Source: Amorphophallus konjac
Lineage: Eukaryota > Streptophyta > Magnoliopsida > Alismatales > Araceae
DNA length: 64,000 nt
Direction: 5' to 3'
Assembly (NCBI GenBank): GCA_022559845.1
Contig: JAHNEJ010001810.1
Coordinates: forward strand, 237,266-301,265
The notes below the pieces were generated by a model, which was not told the origin of the DNA, made no database searches, and saw only the letters and a list, made by a program, of their open reading frames with translations. A program made the position numbers and the translations under genes. Below are positions 50,425 to 62,140 of the stretch, piece by piece. Position 1 is the first letter of the stretch. Each line of letters starts with the position of its first letter.

Positions 50425-53400
50425 TCATGGGTCACTCAGTAGGATTGCTTCCTTTGATGAAAGTTGTGTGTTCTCCAAGTAGAGTTTGAGACATTGACCA
50501 TTAACAGTGAAAATTTGACCATTTTTAGGATCTAGAATTTTGACAGCACCATGATCAAAGGCTTTGAGCACAACAAATGGTCCGTCCCATCTGGATTTGA
50601 GTTTACCAGGGAATAAGCGCAGCCTAGAATTAAAAAGCTAAACCTTTTGATCAGGTTGAAATGATTTTCTCACAATGTGTTTATCATGGAAAGCTTTGGT
50701 CTTGGCTTTGTAAATCTTAGTATTTTCATAAGCTTCATTCCTCAACTCCTCTAACTCATTTAGTTGTAGGGCCCTATGAGATCCTGCTTGGGCCAAGTCG
50801 AAATTGAACTGCTTAATAGTCTAATAGGCCCTATGCTCAAGCTCAACGGATAGGTGACAAGCTTTCCCAAAGATTAACATATTTTATGGAGACATGCCAA
50901 TGGGAGTTTTGTATGCTGTCCGATAGGCCCAAAGAGCGTCATCCAATCTTTCAGACCAATCCTTCCTATCGGGCCTAACAGATTTCTGTAGGATATTTTT
51001 GATCTCCCTATTGGATGTCTCCACTTGGCCACTTATTTGGGGATGGTAGGGAGTGGCAATCTTATGAGTGATCCCATATTTTTCGAGAAGACCTCGGAAT
51101 TGGGCATGAGTGAAATGAGAACCTCCATCACTAATGATCGCCCTCGGACATCCGAACCTTGAAAATATATTCTTTCGGACAAACTTCATGACAACTTTGT
51201 GATCATTAGTCCGGGTGACAATGGCTTCAATCCATTTAGACACATAGTCGACTGCCACAAGAATGTACTCATGTCCGAATGATGGTGGAAAGGGCCCCAT
51301 AAAATTAATTCCCCAAACATCAAAGATTTCGACCACTAGAATGGGGTTGAGTGGCATCATATCCCGTTTGCTCATGTTTCCAATGGCTTGACACCTAAGA
51401 CAAGTCTTGCTAAATTCATAGGTATCTTTGAAGAGAGTGGGCCAGAAGAATCCACTTTGTAACACTTTAGCGGCTGTTTTCTTTCCCGCAAAGTGTCCCC
51501 CACAACCTAAAGTGTGACAAAAGTTCAGAACACTTTGTTGTTCCTCCTCAGGGACACACCTTCTAATTATTTGATCCGGACCCATGTAGAATAATTCAGG
51601 ATCTTCCCAGAAATAGTGTTTGATTTTGGCAAAGAAATGTTCTTTTTCATGTTTAGACCACCCATTAGGAATTTGTCCCACAGCTAAATAGTTGACAATA
51701 TCCGCAAACCATGGAACTTGACTATGGGTGATGGACAAGAGGTGTTCATCTGGAAATGAATCATGCAAAAGAGCATTATCAGTTGTGAGAATCCGAGAAA
51801 GATGATCGGCAACTTTATTCTCAGAACCTTTTTTATCTCGGATCTCAAGATCGAATTCTTGGAGTAAGAGGATCCACCTAATGAGTCTAGGCTTGGCATC
51901 CTTCTTGGAGAACAAATATTTGAGAGCTGAGTGATCAGAGTACACAATGACTTTTGCCCCTAAGAGATATGATCGAAATTTTTCAAGGGCAAAGACAACA
52001 GCTAACAGCTCCTTTTCTGTGGTGGTGTAGTTAAGCTGAGCATCAGCGAGGGTGCGACTTGCATAATATATCACCACCGGACACTTGTCAATTCTTTGGC
52101 CTAGAACTGCCCCGATAGCATAGTCGGAGGCATCACACATGATTTCAAAAGGTAAAGACCAATTGGGATATTGGAGAATGGGTGCCTTGGTCAAAGTCTC
52201 TTTAAGGGTATTAAAAGCCCTTAAGCAAGTATCATCTAGATGGAATGGGGCATCTTTGGCCAAGAGAAGAGTTAACGTGCGGGCAATTTTAGAAAAGTTG
52301 CTGATGAACCGGCGGTAGAAGCCGGCATGGCCAAGGAATGAACGAATTTGCTTCACCGAGGTTGGAGGAGGAAGATTAGAAATAAGGTCAATTTTTACCT
52401 TATCTACCTCTATACCGCGTTCAGACACAATGTGGCCCAAGACTATGCCCTCTTGAACCATGAAGTGGCTCTTTTCCCAACTAATAACAAGGTTTGTTTC
52501 AATACATCTTGCAAGCACTTTCTTCAAATTTTCTAAGCAATTTTCAAATGACTCCCCAAACACAGAAAAATCATCCATAAAGATCTCAAAGAATTCTCCT
52601 ACCATATCAGAGAAAATGGCCATCATGCACCTTTGAAAAGTGGCCGGTGCATTGCAAAGACCGAATGGCATTCTCTGAAAGGTAAATGTTCCATATGGAC
52701 AAGTGAATGTGGTCTTCTCTTGGTCTTCTGGATAAATGGCCACTTGATTGTACCCAGAATATCCATCTAGGAAACAAAAATATCTTTGGCCTGCCAATTT
52801 CTCCAGAATTTGGTCAATAAAGGGGAGTGGAAAATGGTCCTTTTTGGTCATGGCATTGAGTTTCCTATAATCAATGCACACTCTCCATCCTGTGGTGGGC
52901 CTAGTGGGCACATCTTCTCCTTGTTCATTTTTGACCACGGTGAGTCCCGATTTCTTAGGAACCACTTGAGTGGGACTCACCCATTGGCTATCCGATATAG
53001 GATAAATAATTCCCGTATCGAGCCATTTGAGAACCTCCTTCTTCACCACCTCCTTCATGTTTGGGTTCAACCTTCTTTGCATTTCCCGACTAGGTTTGGC
53101 ATTGTCCTCTATGTAAATGTGATGCATGCAAATAGACGGACTTATCCCCTTAAGATCGGCCACTGTCCAACCTATGGCACCCTTGTGAGTCCTAAGGACT
53201 TCTAGGAGAAGTGTTTCTTGGGTAGGGGTTAGATTGGAAGCTAAGATAACAAGAAGGGTTTGATCGGGGCCTAGGAATGTATATTTGAGGGAGTCCGGAA
53301 GGGGCTTAAGCTCAAGTTTAGGAGAACTTTCAAGTGATGGAAGGGCTGGTTCATCTTGCAAAGCTGGAAGTGGTTCAACCTTATGCCAAATGCTACTATG

Positions 53401-54354
53401 ATGTGGGGAATCTTGAAGAGCATTGACCTCCCTTATTTGACCCATGCCCAGATCATCCTCAATAATTTCATCATAGATGTCTATGAAGTGACATTCTTCA
53501 TCTAGGTCCAAATATTGGGAGGCTTTGAACACATTGAGAGAAACTTTTTGACCTCCGAATGAGATGTCCATCGTCCCCGTAGCACAATTAATGTTGGCTT
53601 TGGCAGTAGCAAGGAATGGGCGGCCTAGGATGATTGGTGTGTGACTTAACTCCGAGGAGGAGGCCATGTCAAGAATGAGAAAATCAACGGGGAAGTAGCA
53701 ATCATGGACTTTCACAATCACATCCTCTATCAAACCTCGAGGAGTCTTGACTGAGCGATCGGCCAGTTGGAGAATGACGGGGGTTGGCTTGAGTTCTCCT
53801 ATGTCAAATTGATCATAAACAGAGGTGGGTAAAAGGTTGACACTAGCTCCTAAGTCGAGGAGGGCTCGGTCAAAGGTTACACCACCTATATCACATGAGA
53901 TGAGGGGAGCACCAGGATCCTTCAACTTTCTAGGGAGATTGTTCATCAAGACCGCACTAACATCCTCGGAGAGCCAAATTTTCTTTGGGGTCGACTTGGG
54001 CCCTCTTCTTGGAGTGCAAAGCTCTTTGAGGAATTTGGCGTAGGCTGGAACATGTTTTATGGCATCTAGGGGTGGAATATTGATGTGAACTTGTGAAAAG
54101 AGTTCCATGAATTCCTCATTTTGGGCCGGCCTAGTCTTAGTGGTCTTGCGCTCTAGGGCATTAGGAAAGGGGACCTTAGGTTGATAGAAATTTGGATCTT
54201 CATGGGCCTTTCCTTTCCCTTTAGGATCTCCGCCCAACTTATCTTGAGTGCAATCCTCCTTGTTTGCATCCTCATTATATTGATTCTTTTCTATGGAATC
54301 TTTCAACTCCTTTCCATCCTTGTATGGGTCATCTAACACCTTCCCACTCCTCAA
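50425..54354 (-). pseudogene. Athila-like pol (protease, RT, RNase H, integrase) with three stops
   Basis: A single frame of 1,310 codon positions. The protease region carries [12 protein letters not shown]. The RT carries [29 protein letters not shown] and FMDDFSVFG. The RNase H region has [14 protein letters not shown]. The integrase has an H-H-C-C zinc part ([13 protein letters not shown]...CLRCQA) and a D-D-E core ([29 protein letters not shown]). In-frame stops fall at 50884-50886, 50821-50823 and 50638-50640. The first two replace residues of the conserved SPYRLV and HRAYWA motifs. Upstream of the stops 1,156 codons are open. The enzyme core is therefore well preserved but the integrase C-terminus is lost. 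Confidence 0.9.
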
Positions 54355-55988
54355 AGTTGAAATAGCCTTGACATTTTCAAATTGTGGGCCTTTAGGTTGG
54401 GCTTGTGGATGGGTTGAGGTAGGAGGCCCGGTTGTGGAGGAAAACCCGGGAGTTGATTTCTTGGGTTGGCCACGGGTTGACTTGGAAGTTGACCCACTTC
54501 TCTTCTCATTGTAGCTTCCGCCAATTGTCCTATTTGACTTTCCAACTTGGAAATGGATTGTTGTTGATTCAAGATGATTTGTTGGAGTTGATTGAATTTA
54601 TCTTCAAAGTTGGATTGAGGCGGAGGTTGGTAAGTGGGTTGACCTTGATTAGATTGAAAATGTGAATAGCCCATAGGAAGGAATTGAGCTTGTGGACCTC
54701 TACCAAATGGATTGAAGTTGTTGGGTTGGGTTTGAAATTGACTTTGCATGGGTTACTTTTGGACTTGATGAATAGAGGGGTTGGTTGCTTGAGGTAGAGA
54801 TTGTTGGGATTTCCAAGAAAAGTTTGGGTGATTCCTCCAGCCCGGATTGTATGTGTTTGAAAATGGGTCATTATTGGGCTTAGAGAATCCTTGGGCTGCA
54901 AAGACTTGCTCCTGGATGGCAGGGGGTAATTGAGCCGCAGTTGGACACTCCGTGATGTGATGGGATGGGCTTGCACATAGAGTGCATGTCTCATGTGGAG
55001 TGATATATTGACCCGAGAAGGAATGGGATGATGGTTGGCAAGAAGGGTCTTTCAAAGTCAAGAGTTGGTCTAACTTTTGAGTCAGAGTCTCTACTTTATC
55101 CAACTTTTGAGTGATGAGACTTATGTCCAATCTTGGTTCAAAATCACCTCGGGCCTTGACCTCATATAATCCGGCCCGCTTGGAGGGCCAATGGATCTCT
55201 CATAGATGATAAAGAAGCATGATTGATAGAATTCTCACTCAGCATTTCAAACAAATCATACGCCTCATCCTCGCTTTTGCTCATGAATGCCCCTCCACAT
55301 GATGCATCTACCATTTGTCTAAATTGATCGGATAGACCCTCATAAAAAGCTTGGACTATTTACCATTTGGACAACCCATGGTGAGGGCACTTCCTAAGCA
55401 ATTCCTTGAGTCTTTCCCATGACTCATGCATTTGTTCCCCTGGAGTTTGGGTAAAACCCATGATTGCCCTTCTCATGGTATTGGTGCGGCCTATAGGGTA
55501 GAACTTCTTCAAAAATTCTTGTTGCATCTCGGCCCAAGTTCTCATTGGCTTCCTTATAGTGCCTAACCAATATTAGCCTTATCCTTAAGAGAGAATGGAA
55601 AGAGGGTCAATCTAAGGGCATCATCCGAGAAATTTTAGATTTTTACCGTGGAACAAATTTCCAAAAATTCATCAATGTGCTTGTAGGGGTCCTCATTGGT
55701 ATTTCCATAAAATGAGGGGAGCATTTGAATTGTGCTTGACTTGATCTCATAATGGATGGCTTGATTTTGAGGAATGTAAATGCAAGATGGAGGTTGATAT
55801 TGGTTGGGAATGAAGTAATCCTTCATTTGCTTTAGAGGATTGGGATTTCCGGCCATGATATTTTGGTGGTGAGGTCCTTGATTTTCGGCCATAAGATCTT
55901 CTTGGAGATCGTCTCTTGGATACAAGACTCTCTCAATTTTCTGAATGGGTCCTAGTAGGTTTGGATGTTGAGATCTTCTACCTTGCAT
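54351..55988 (-). pseudogene. Athila-like gag, fragmented by frameshifts
   Basis: Pieces in different frames follow one another: the N-terminal part (55988-55635; MLPSFYGNTNEDPYKHIDEF), a middle part (55545-55360; TWAEMQQEFLKKFYP) and a C-terminal part (55130-54351) with a canonical CCHC knuckle CTLCASPSHHITEC and Gln/Pro-rich text. At least two frameshifts or stops separate them, so no full-length gag can be made. The order and motifs match Athila gag upstream of pol. Confidence 0.8.
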
Positions 55989-55989
55989 G

Positions 55990-57150
55990 AACTAGGACAA
56001 AGAGAGAGAGAGAGATGAAAGAGATTTTTTTATATAATGATTTTTGTTTTATTTTTTTTAATTTTATTTTTCTCTTTTTTTTATTTTGATACAAACTAGG
56101 ACGAAGAGAGAGAAGATGAGATTTTTTTATTTTTATTTTTATTTTATGCAAACACAAACAAGTTATCACACAAATTACTTAATGCCCTAGATGTGACCTA
56201 GACCTACAAATTGGGTTTCACAAAATGGTTAAAGTGAAACTTAAGTTCACCCTCAATGTTTCCACCGGTCAGGTAAGGGGTGGGGTAGTGGGAGGTTCCC
56301 CCTACTTTCGTAGGGACCTAATTATGCCAAACCACTAGCCCGCTTAAGGCGTTTGCCGTCCGATCTCTTACCTTAGGCACCGGTATTCACAAGAGGGTAA
56401 ACCTAAATAACACAAGAACCACAGTGTGAACCTAGGGCCAATGTCTACTGAATTTTATTTAAGGTTTAGGTCATGCAAAGATGCAAGGGAATTATGTTTT
56501 GTGGGCTAAGGAAGGGTGATGAAATCCCCACCTTATCTTGTTTATGGTGTTGCCCTTAGAATATTTTAGAAATGATATGCAACAAACCAAGTTCAAACAA
56601 GGGGTTCTATGCAAGCATGGAAATGCATGAGCATGCTTTTGAAAAAATTAGAGTACTCACCTTGCCTCCCGTAATCTTCAATAATGCAATTAACAATAAT
56701 TAAACAACAAGGAAAAATAAATTCTATCCTAAATGATGCATGACCTAAAACATGGAAGTGTGGGTTCTACTCTTGCAATGAACATTTTTATTGAAGTTCA
56801 AGTGATATTTTTTTTTGTTTTATTTAATGAACCTATCTAACCACAAGATATGAAATGTAGAGAAATGAAATTGAATGAAAGGGAAAAAGTTGGATACTTA
56901 CTTGAAAAGTGTTCCCTCGTTCCTTTTTTTTTTATAAAATGAATGACTAAATCACAAAGATGAAAGAAAGAAAGGTAAACTTACTCTAATTTTTTTGAGT
57001 TTTCAAGTTGCTTTTTCTCCCTTTTTTTCCTCTTTTTTTTCTGAATTTTTTTTTCACCTGTAAAAAAAAAAGAAAAAAGAAAAGAGAACTTTATTAGTAC
57101 ACTATATACACAAGGAAACAAAGTTCTTAAATCAAAAATCATCATTCTTC
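55990..57150 (-). other. Athila-like 5' leader
   Basis: Noncoding AT-rich leader between the 5' LTR and gag, with purine-run patches near 56,000-56,110 and 57,000-57,090. No gene seen. Confidence 0.6.
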
Positions 57151-57152
57151 CC

Positions 57153-57168
57153 GGCAACGGCGCCAAAT
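57153..57168 (-). promoter_or_regulatory. Primer-binding site of the Athila-like element
   Basis: On the minus strand TGGCGCCGTTGCCGGG follows the 5' LTR after a short spacer. This is the PBS commonly described for plant Athila-type elements, complementary to a tRNA-Asp 3' end. Confidence 0.8.
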
Positions 57169-57170
57169 AT

Positions 57171-58980
57171 TGATTACGCGAAAGTTCGTCGTTTAAAACA
57201 CGCGTATAACAATCTTAAAACCGCACTCGCACAAAATGATCAAAAGAGAATGTAGTATTAGGACAAGCACGGGTCGAATCCACAAGGAAGAAGAGATTTT
57301 TAGAGTTAAAAACTTTGGACTCCTTTGGAAAATATTTGTGATTTGATTGTTTGAAGAAAAGTGATGAAACAAAGAACGATTCTAACACTTAATTAAAAAC
57401 ACCTATGATTATGCGCCTATGCTATAGAAATTAATTGCATGAAGTGAAAAGAAGAGATAGAAGAAGGGGGTAGAGATGGAAGAAGATCAAGAACTAGATT
57501 AAAAGAACAACTCTCTTCATTAACTTAAAAGAAAAAGTACATGAAGTGCAAGACAAGCTTACAACAAAGAGGTGACAAGATTACAATGAAGTAACATAAC
57601 ACAAAAGCAATGACAAAAAGAGGGGCCTGAGATGTGAAGATAGTAGTAGCAATGGTGATGACGTCGTCGTCTCCTCCTCGCCGAGCCTTGGAGAGGATCG
57701 CTCCGCCTTGAAAGAGATCGCCGTGTACACCGGGAGGAAGTCGCCTTTGTCGTTGAAGTTGCCTTTGGAGGGTGAATAACTTTGAACCCAAGAGGAATTA
57801 GGGGATGCCCAAGAAGAAAAGTTGAAGAGGAGGGAGATAGGAAGAACTTTGATGAAGAACTCAGATAGAAAAGAAGAGCAAAAGAGCTTCAAAATAGAGA
57901 AATAATAGAAACTAGCACCTCGGATGAACAGTGAAATCACAGGACAGCAAGTTGAAAAACGAGAAATAACTTCAAAACCAGAAGGAATTAGAAGCTGAGC
58001 AAGAAGAAGAAGTTGTAGAACACGTAAAAACAAAGAACTTTCATGAAGAAAGCAAGAGGAGAAAATGACTAGAAGGGTGAGAAACAAGGGGAAGAACAGA
58101 GAGAAACACTGGTTCACAGATGAACAGGACAGCACAGTGAAAAATACGAAATAGTTTGAAAACCAGAAGGAATTAGAAGTTGAGCAAGAAGAAGAAGTTG
58201 TAGAAGACGTAAAAATGAAGAACTTTTATGAAGAACACAAAAGGAGAAAACGAACTTACATGGGAGAAACCGGAGGCCTAAGGTTGGGAGAGAAAGAGGG
58301 AGAGTGAAAGATTGCTCAAAGAAAAACTCCCTTCTCCTCCTTGCCATGGGCTATTTATAGGGAAAGTTAGGTAGATGGAGGGTGGAGATTATCAAAAGGA
58401 GATGGATGGCTGAGATTTAAGTGGAATATGATGCATGGGGAAGAGAAAAAGTAGGTGGGCACCCCCTTTCTTGGACTTTAGGCACCCCATTTCCCAAGGC
58501 TCATCATGTCTCTCCTTTATTTCAAACTTTGAATGTCCTTTTCCTCCTTTCCAAACTTAAAGTTTGGATTCCTCCTTTTCAAACTTTGAATTCAAATTTT
58601 GAACTTTCCTTTCCCTCCAACCAAAATAATTTGAATTCTTTATTTGACTTGGTCAAAATGGTGATGACCCTTTTGCCCCCGGCTTCTTTTGTAATTACCT
58701 TCGGTGTCCTACACACACATAATTATACTTTAGTCCATAAAAATTACCATAATGTGCACATAAATCTCAAATGCTCATGATTATGTAATGGAGAATTAAT
58801 GCTCATGACCCTCAACTTTAATTTATTATTAAATAAGACAATTGAATTAATCAATTTACGTGAAAGCTCCAATTTAAATGCGGAGTTGAGGTTAACTATG
58901 AAATATGCATAATTGCCTAATTATATGCACATAAAATGGTGTTCATGCAATGAATTGTCATAAGAAATGGTCACTTATCA
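57171..58980 (-). repeat. 5' LTR of the Athila-like element
   Basis: 1,810 bp, same internal three-fold repeat and TATA box (near 58,352-58,362) as the 3' copy. It starts TGATAAGTGACC on the minus strand and ends CGCGTAATCA. Confidence 0.88.
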
Positions 58981-59058
58981 CTTATGAACTAGAAACTCAT
59001 AAAAAGAGAAAGAGAAGACAGAGTCGACGCTTCACGAAGCGGAGTCGACGCAAGATAG

Positions 59059-59311
59059 ACGCGGTTTCAGAATAACCGCGATAGTCCAGACACGGTTAAC
59101 GACTAGCCGTGTTGGGAAGAAGACAAGGCAGGTGGAGGCGAAGACAGGTAGACGGGGTTCCAAGCCAACTGCCGCCATCAGACGCGGTTGAAAATCGACC
59201 GCATTCTCCCACCACTATACGCTCGAACCGACAAAGCCCGAAAAGTAGACGCGGTTCATGACTGACCGCTTTAGAGGTCAAGAGACAAATACGGTTACTG
59301 GTGGACCGCGA
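59059..59311. repeat. 31-bp-period hairpin array, right part
   Basis: Six more 8-7-8 units start at 59059, 59090, 59152, 59182, 59249 and 59289. Unit two pairs ACACGG with CCGTGT (compensated relative to ACGCGG/CCGCGT). The gaps of 62, 67 and 40 bp suggest one decayed unit between 59090 and 59152 and looser spacing at the end. Confidence 0.8.
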
Positions 59312-60305
59312 CTCGTCCTCCGATCTGAAAATCGTAGAATAGCACAAAAACCCAGTTTCCATGCCCCAATCACTCCTAAACGACGGGGAAACAATCCTAA
59401 CGTCGATATCCACCTTCCACAAGCCGGAAGGGATCCATCCATGCATAAAATTGCAAGAAACGGGCGACTCCCACGAATCGACCCAAATCGAGTCACATGG
59501 ACAAACATGCTCATACCGGCCCCAATTCACATCCAAACGCAGTAAAACTAGCGGGAAACGATTCCCAACATGCCAGGGGTTCAAATGAATCCATTTAAAC
59601 TACAAACCGTCGCCCAGAACAGAGAAAACGGCTCACACCCCCTGAACATGTATTTCGCCCAAACATGACAAAACCCGCTCAAACTCACACCGTTCGGCTC
59701 AAAATCGCGAGAGGATGCAGGAAAAAAGTAGGGTATCCAACCCCCTACCTCCACCAAAGATCTCACACGCCGAAACAACCAAACCTCGTCGAAAATTATC
59801 ACACAAACAACCCACGCCGGCTTTGAATCCACGAACAGGATCGCGCCAACGCCACGCTCCAATACTCGCGCCATCACGCCTCAGGTCAGCTCCACGCCAT
59901 CGCCACCTTACCCAGCTCCACACCAGTCGCGCGCCCGAGGGAGAGGAGAAGAGAGGAGAGAGAACGGAGGGAGAGAAATGAGAGATCGTGAGGGAGGAGT
60001 GAGGAGAGAGGAAGGGTTAAGAAGAAAAGAAAATAGGAAAATTAGCAATTTTTCTAAAAATTTGATTTTCTGCATGAAATTTTGTAAATTCATAAAAATA
60101 CAAAAAAAAATCATCTTTGTGATCCTCGGAACGAGCACAACGCACCTGTAGCGTCTTGGAGTCGCAAAACTCAACGGTTCACTCTCCATAGGTTCCGCAA
60201 GTTATACAAGGGAAAAATTCCAGTGGATCGTAAAACACGTTTCAGGACCCACAAAAGCGCTCTGAAAGTTATCCGATAATGATCTGAATAATCTAAGATA
60301 TTACA

Positions 60306-60563
60306 GTCCTCCCCACTTCAAGGAATTTCGTTTTCGAAATTCAAGGAGCCAACAAGGGAACATGGAAGAACAAACCCAAACACTGGCCATGCTCTCTAAG
60401 CATCAGCCAAATCTCAACACAAAACACGATAACACAATTCTCGAAAAATATAATTCAAAGGGACACTGCCAGACCACAATCACAGGCACACGCTCCGGAT
60501 CTCAAGGCACATCGATCCACAGAGCGACCATGGCACACAAAGGAACACAAGTCCGGCACCTCT
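60306..60563 (-). mobile_element. Remnant of the Tekay/Del-type internal region
   Basis: About 258 bp adjoining the 3' LTR, beginning (plus strand) GTCCTCCCCACTTCAAGG and AATTTCGTTTTCGAAATTC, typical of the region just before the 3' LTR in Tekay/Del elements. It ends abruptly where the next LTR-like sequence starts. No coding region of the element is in the window. Confidence 0.55.
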
Positions 60564-61126
60564 TGTAGACACGCCGTTTTGACATTGCCGTGAGTAAATC
60601 TCATATTACACTATGATACCTCCAAGGTTGCCTTCACATTTTTAATTCCTTTGGTGATTTCCTATTTTTATGATTTTTTTTACAATTTTTTGAATTTTTT
60701 CGTGAGAAGTCTTTGACGTGTCAATATGGTTAGACGCCTCACTTTGACGTGTTAAGGACCCTAAACGCCTTCTTCAGAAGCCTCATGCAGCGCACACGCG
60801 GCGCCGCTTCAGCCATTTTTTTTAACGTTTTCGAATAAATCCAATCATAGAGACGTCTTGTAGACTAGACGCGCCATTCGAGAGTCACGGTTACCCGCCG
60901 AAACCACGCGTTTTCTCCACTGTCGACGGCTCTCGGCGGCGATTCGGTGGGTGAAAATAGGCGCGTCCAGGGTCCCGGACCCCTCAAAGAAATTAAAAAA
61001 ATAATAAAAATATTGAGACGTCCATGTGGTTGGACGCCCCAAAGAAATAAAAAAATAAAAATAAAAAAAATAAAAAAAATGATAGTGAGGCGTCTAGGTT
61101 CCAGGACGCCTCACTCAGTTTTCCTC

Positions 61127-61134
61127 TATAAATA
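61127..61134 (+). promoter_or_regulatory. TATA box of the right-edge LTR-like sequence
   Basis: TATAAATA followed by GAGGACCCCC, a common U3/R arrangement in plant LTRs. A perfect 10-bp inverted repeat (GTGAGGCGTC) sits about 13 bp upstream. Confidence 0.5.
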
Positions 61135-61762
61135 GAGGACCCCCTCTCTCGAAGGAAGGGGCTTCAGATCTGACAGAGGAAGGAGAGACTCTGTCGGATC
61201 CTATTTCTAACCCGTGGGTCTTTGCAGGGGGGTTATGCCGGCTTCTCGGGTGTCCGCGCTCGCAAGAGGAAGGCTAGCTCCGTCTATTCTGCTTCCACGT
61301 CATCCCTACGTTGCCGAAGCTCCGCCGGATCCCGTCATCGGCATCCTCAATAAGCCATTATCTCCCATTTTCTTTTGTCATTTCTGTCGCATGTATCATC
61401 CCATCATCTATCATCTCCTTTCATAAGAGAGATCCGTTTTTATGCACGTTTGCACGATCCCCCATTCACCATAGCATTTTCCTCCTACTCGTGTCCGAGA
61501 GGGGTTTAAAAACAACACAAACCAGGTGTGTGTCTTGCCACGATTTCATCATTCTTCCTCACAAGGAACTAATACTACACTGTCAGTTTTCTGATTCACT
61601 TGTTATCTGCATGTTCTCTCTTTTGCAAGGGTAACCAAGGAAAGTCCTCTTCATCGGTCGGCCGAAGGGAGAGGAAGAAGCAACCCGTCATCTCCTGCTC
61701 TTGAGGTAGGTGCAATCACCCTTTTTTTATTTTGGGGTCTCCGGCCCCTGGCGATCACATCA

Positions 61763-62140
61763 TATTCTCGAGGCCACGGAGAGTCATTTCTCGCAATGAT
61801 CGTTTAAATTTCTGTCATTTATATTCTGTGTTGTTCATATCTGTTATATTCTCGAGGCCGCGGCGAGTCATTTCCCGCAATGGCTGTTTAAATTTCTATC
61901 ACTTATATGCTGTGTTGTTCATATCTGTTATATTCTCGAGGCCGCGGCGAGTCATTTCCCGCAATGGCCGTTTAAATTTCCGTCACTTACATTTTGTGCT
62001 TTTTACATCTGCCATATCTTCGAGGCAGCGGTGAGTTACTTCCCACAATGGCCGTTTAAATTTCAATTACTGTCATTTAAATTATGCACTATTCCCATCC
62101 CCCGAGGTCGCGAAGAGTCATTTTCCGCTATGGCCGTTTA
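61763..62140 (+). repeat. 84-bp tandem repeat, five units
   Basis: Units begin at 61763, 61847, 61931, 62015 and about 62099, each exactly 84 bp after the last. All contain CGAGGCCGCGGCGAGTCATT and then CGCAATGGCCGTTTAAATTTC. Because 84 is a multiple of three the plus frame repeats a 28-residue pattern, but there is no other sign of coding. Confidence 0.9.

Larger units (their letters stand above)
47399..58980 (-). mobile_element. Decayed Athila-like Ty3/gypsy LTR retrotransposon (11.6 kb)
   Basis: The LTRs are 57171-58980 (5') and 47399-49214 (3') in minus orientation, each TGATAAGTGG...CGTAATCA. The flanks CTTGT (47394-47398) and CTTAT (58981-58985) are a target duplication with one mismatch. 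The primer-binding site TGGCGCCGTTGCCGGG and the polypurine tract GTTGGGGGGTG are in place. The RT motif FMDDFSVFG and protease motif [12 protein letters not shown] are of Athila type. Gag is fragmented, pol has three stops, and no envelope-like frame is seen between pol and the 3' LTR. It is inserted in the Tekay/Del-type LTR. Confidence 0.88.
45351..60305 (-). repeat. Tekay/Del-type 3' LTR (minus), split by an Athila insertion
   Basis: On the minus strand the LTR starts TGTAATATCTTAG at 60305, right after a polypurine tract GAAGTGGGGAGGAC. Its probable end is TTTACA at 45351. Removing the Athila-like insert leaves about 3.37 kb, a length usual for Tekay/Del LTRs. The minus text around 45,760-45,800 (GATCCCTACTGAGCCAGTG) and the internal text beyond 60,305 are also of this type. 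The left end is inferred from TG...CA logic only, because the partner LTR is not in the window. Confidence 0.6.

Noticed and set aside
61732..62034. Plus frame with a 28-residue repeated peptide
   Set aside because: Product of the 84-bp tandem repeat, with no start context or domain support.
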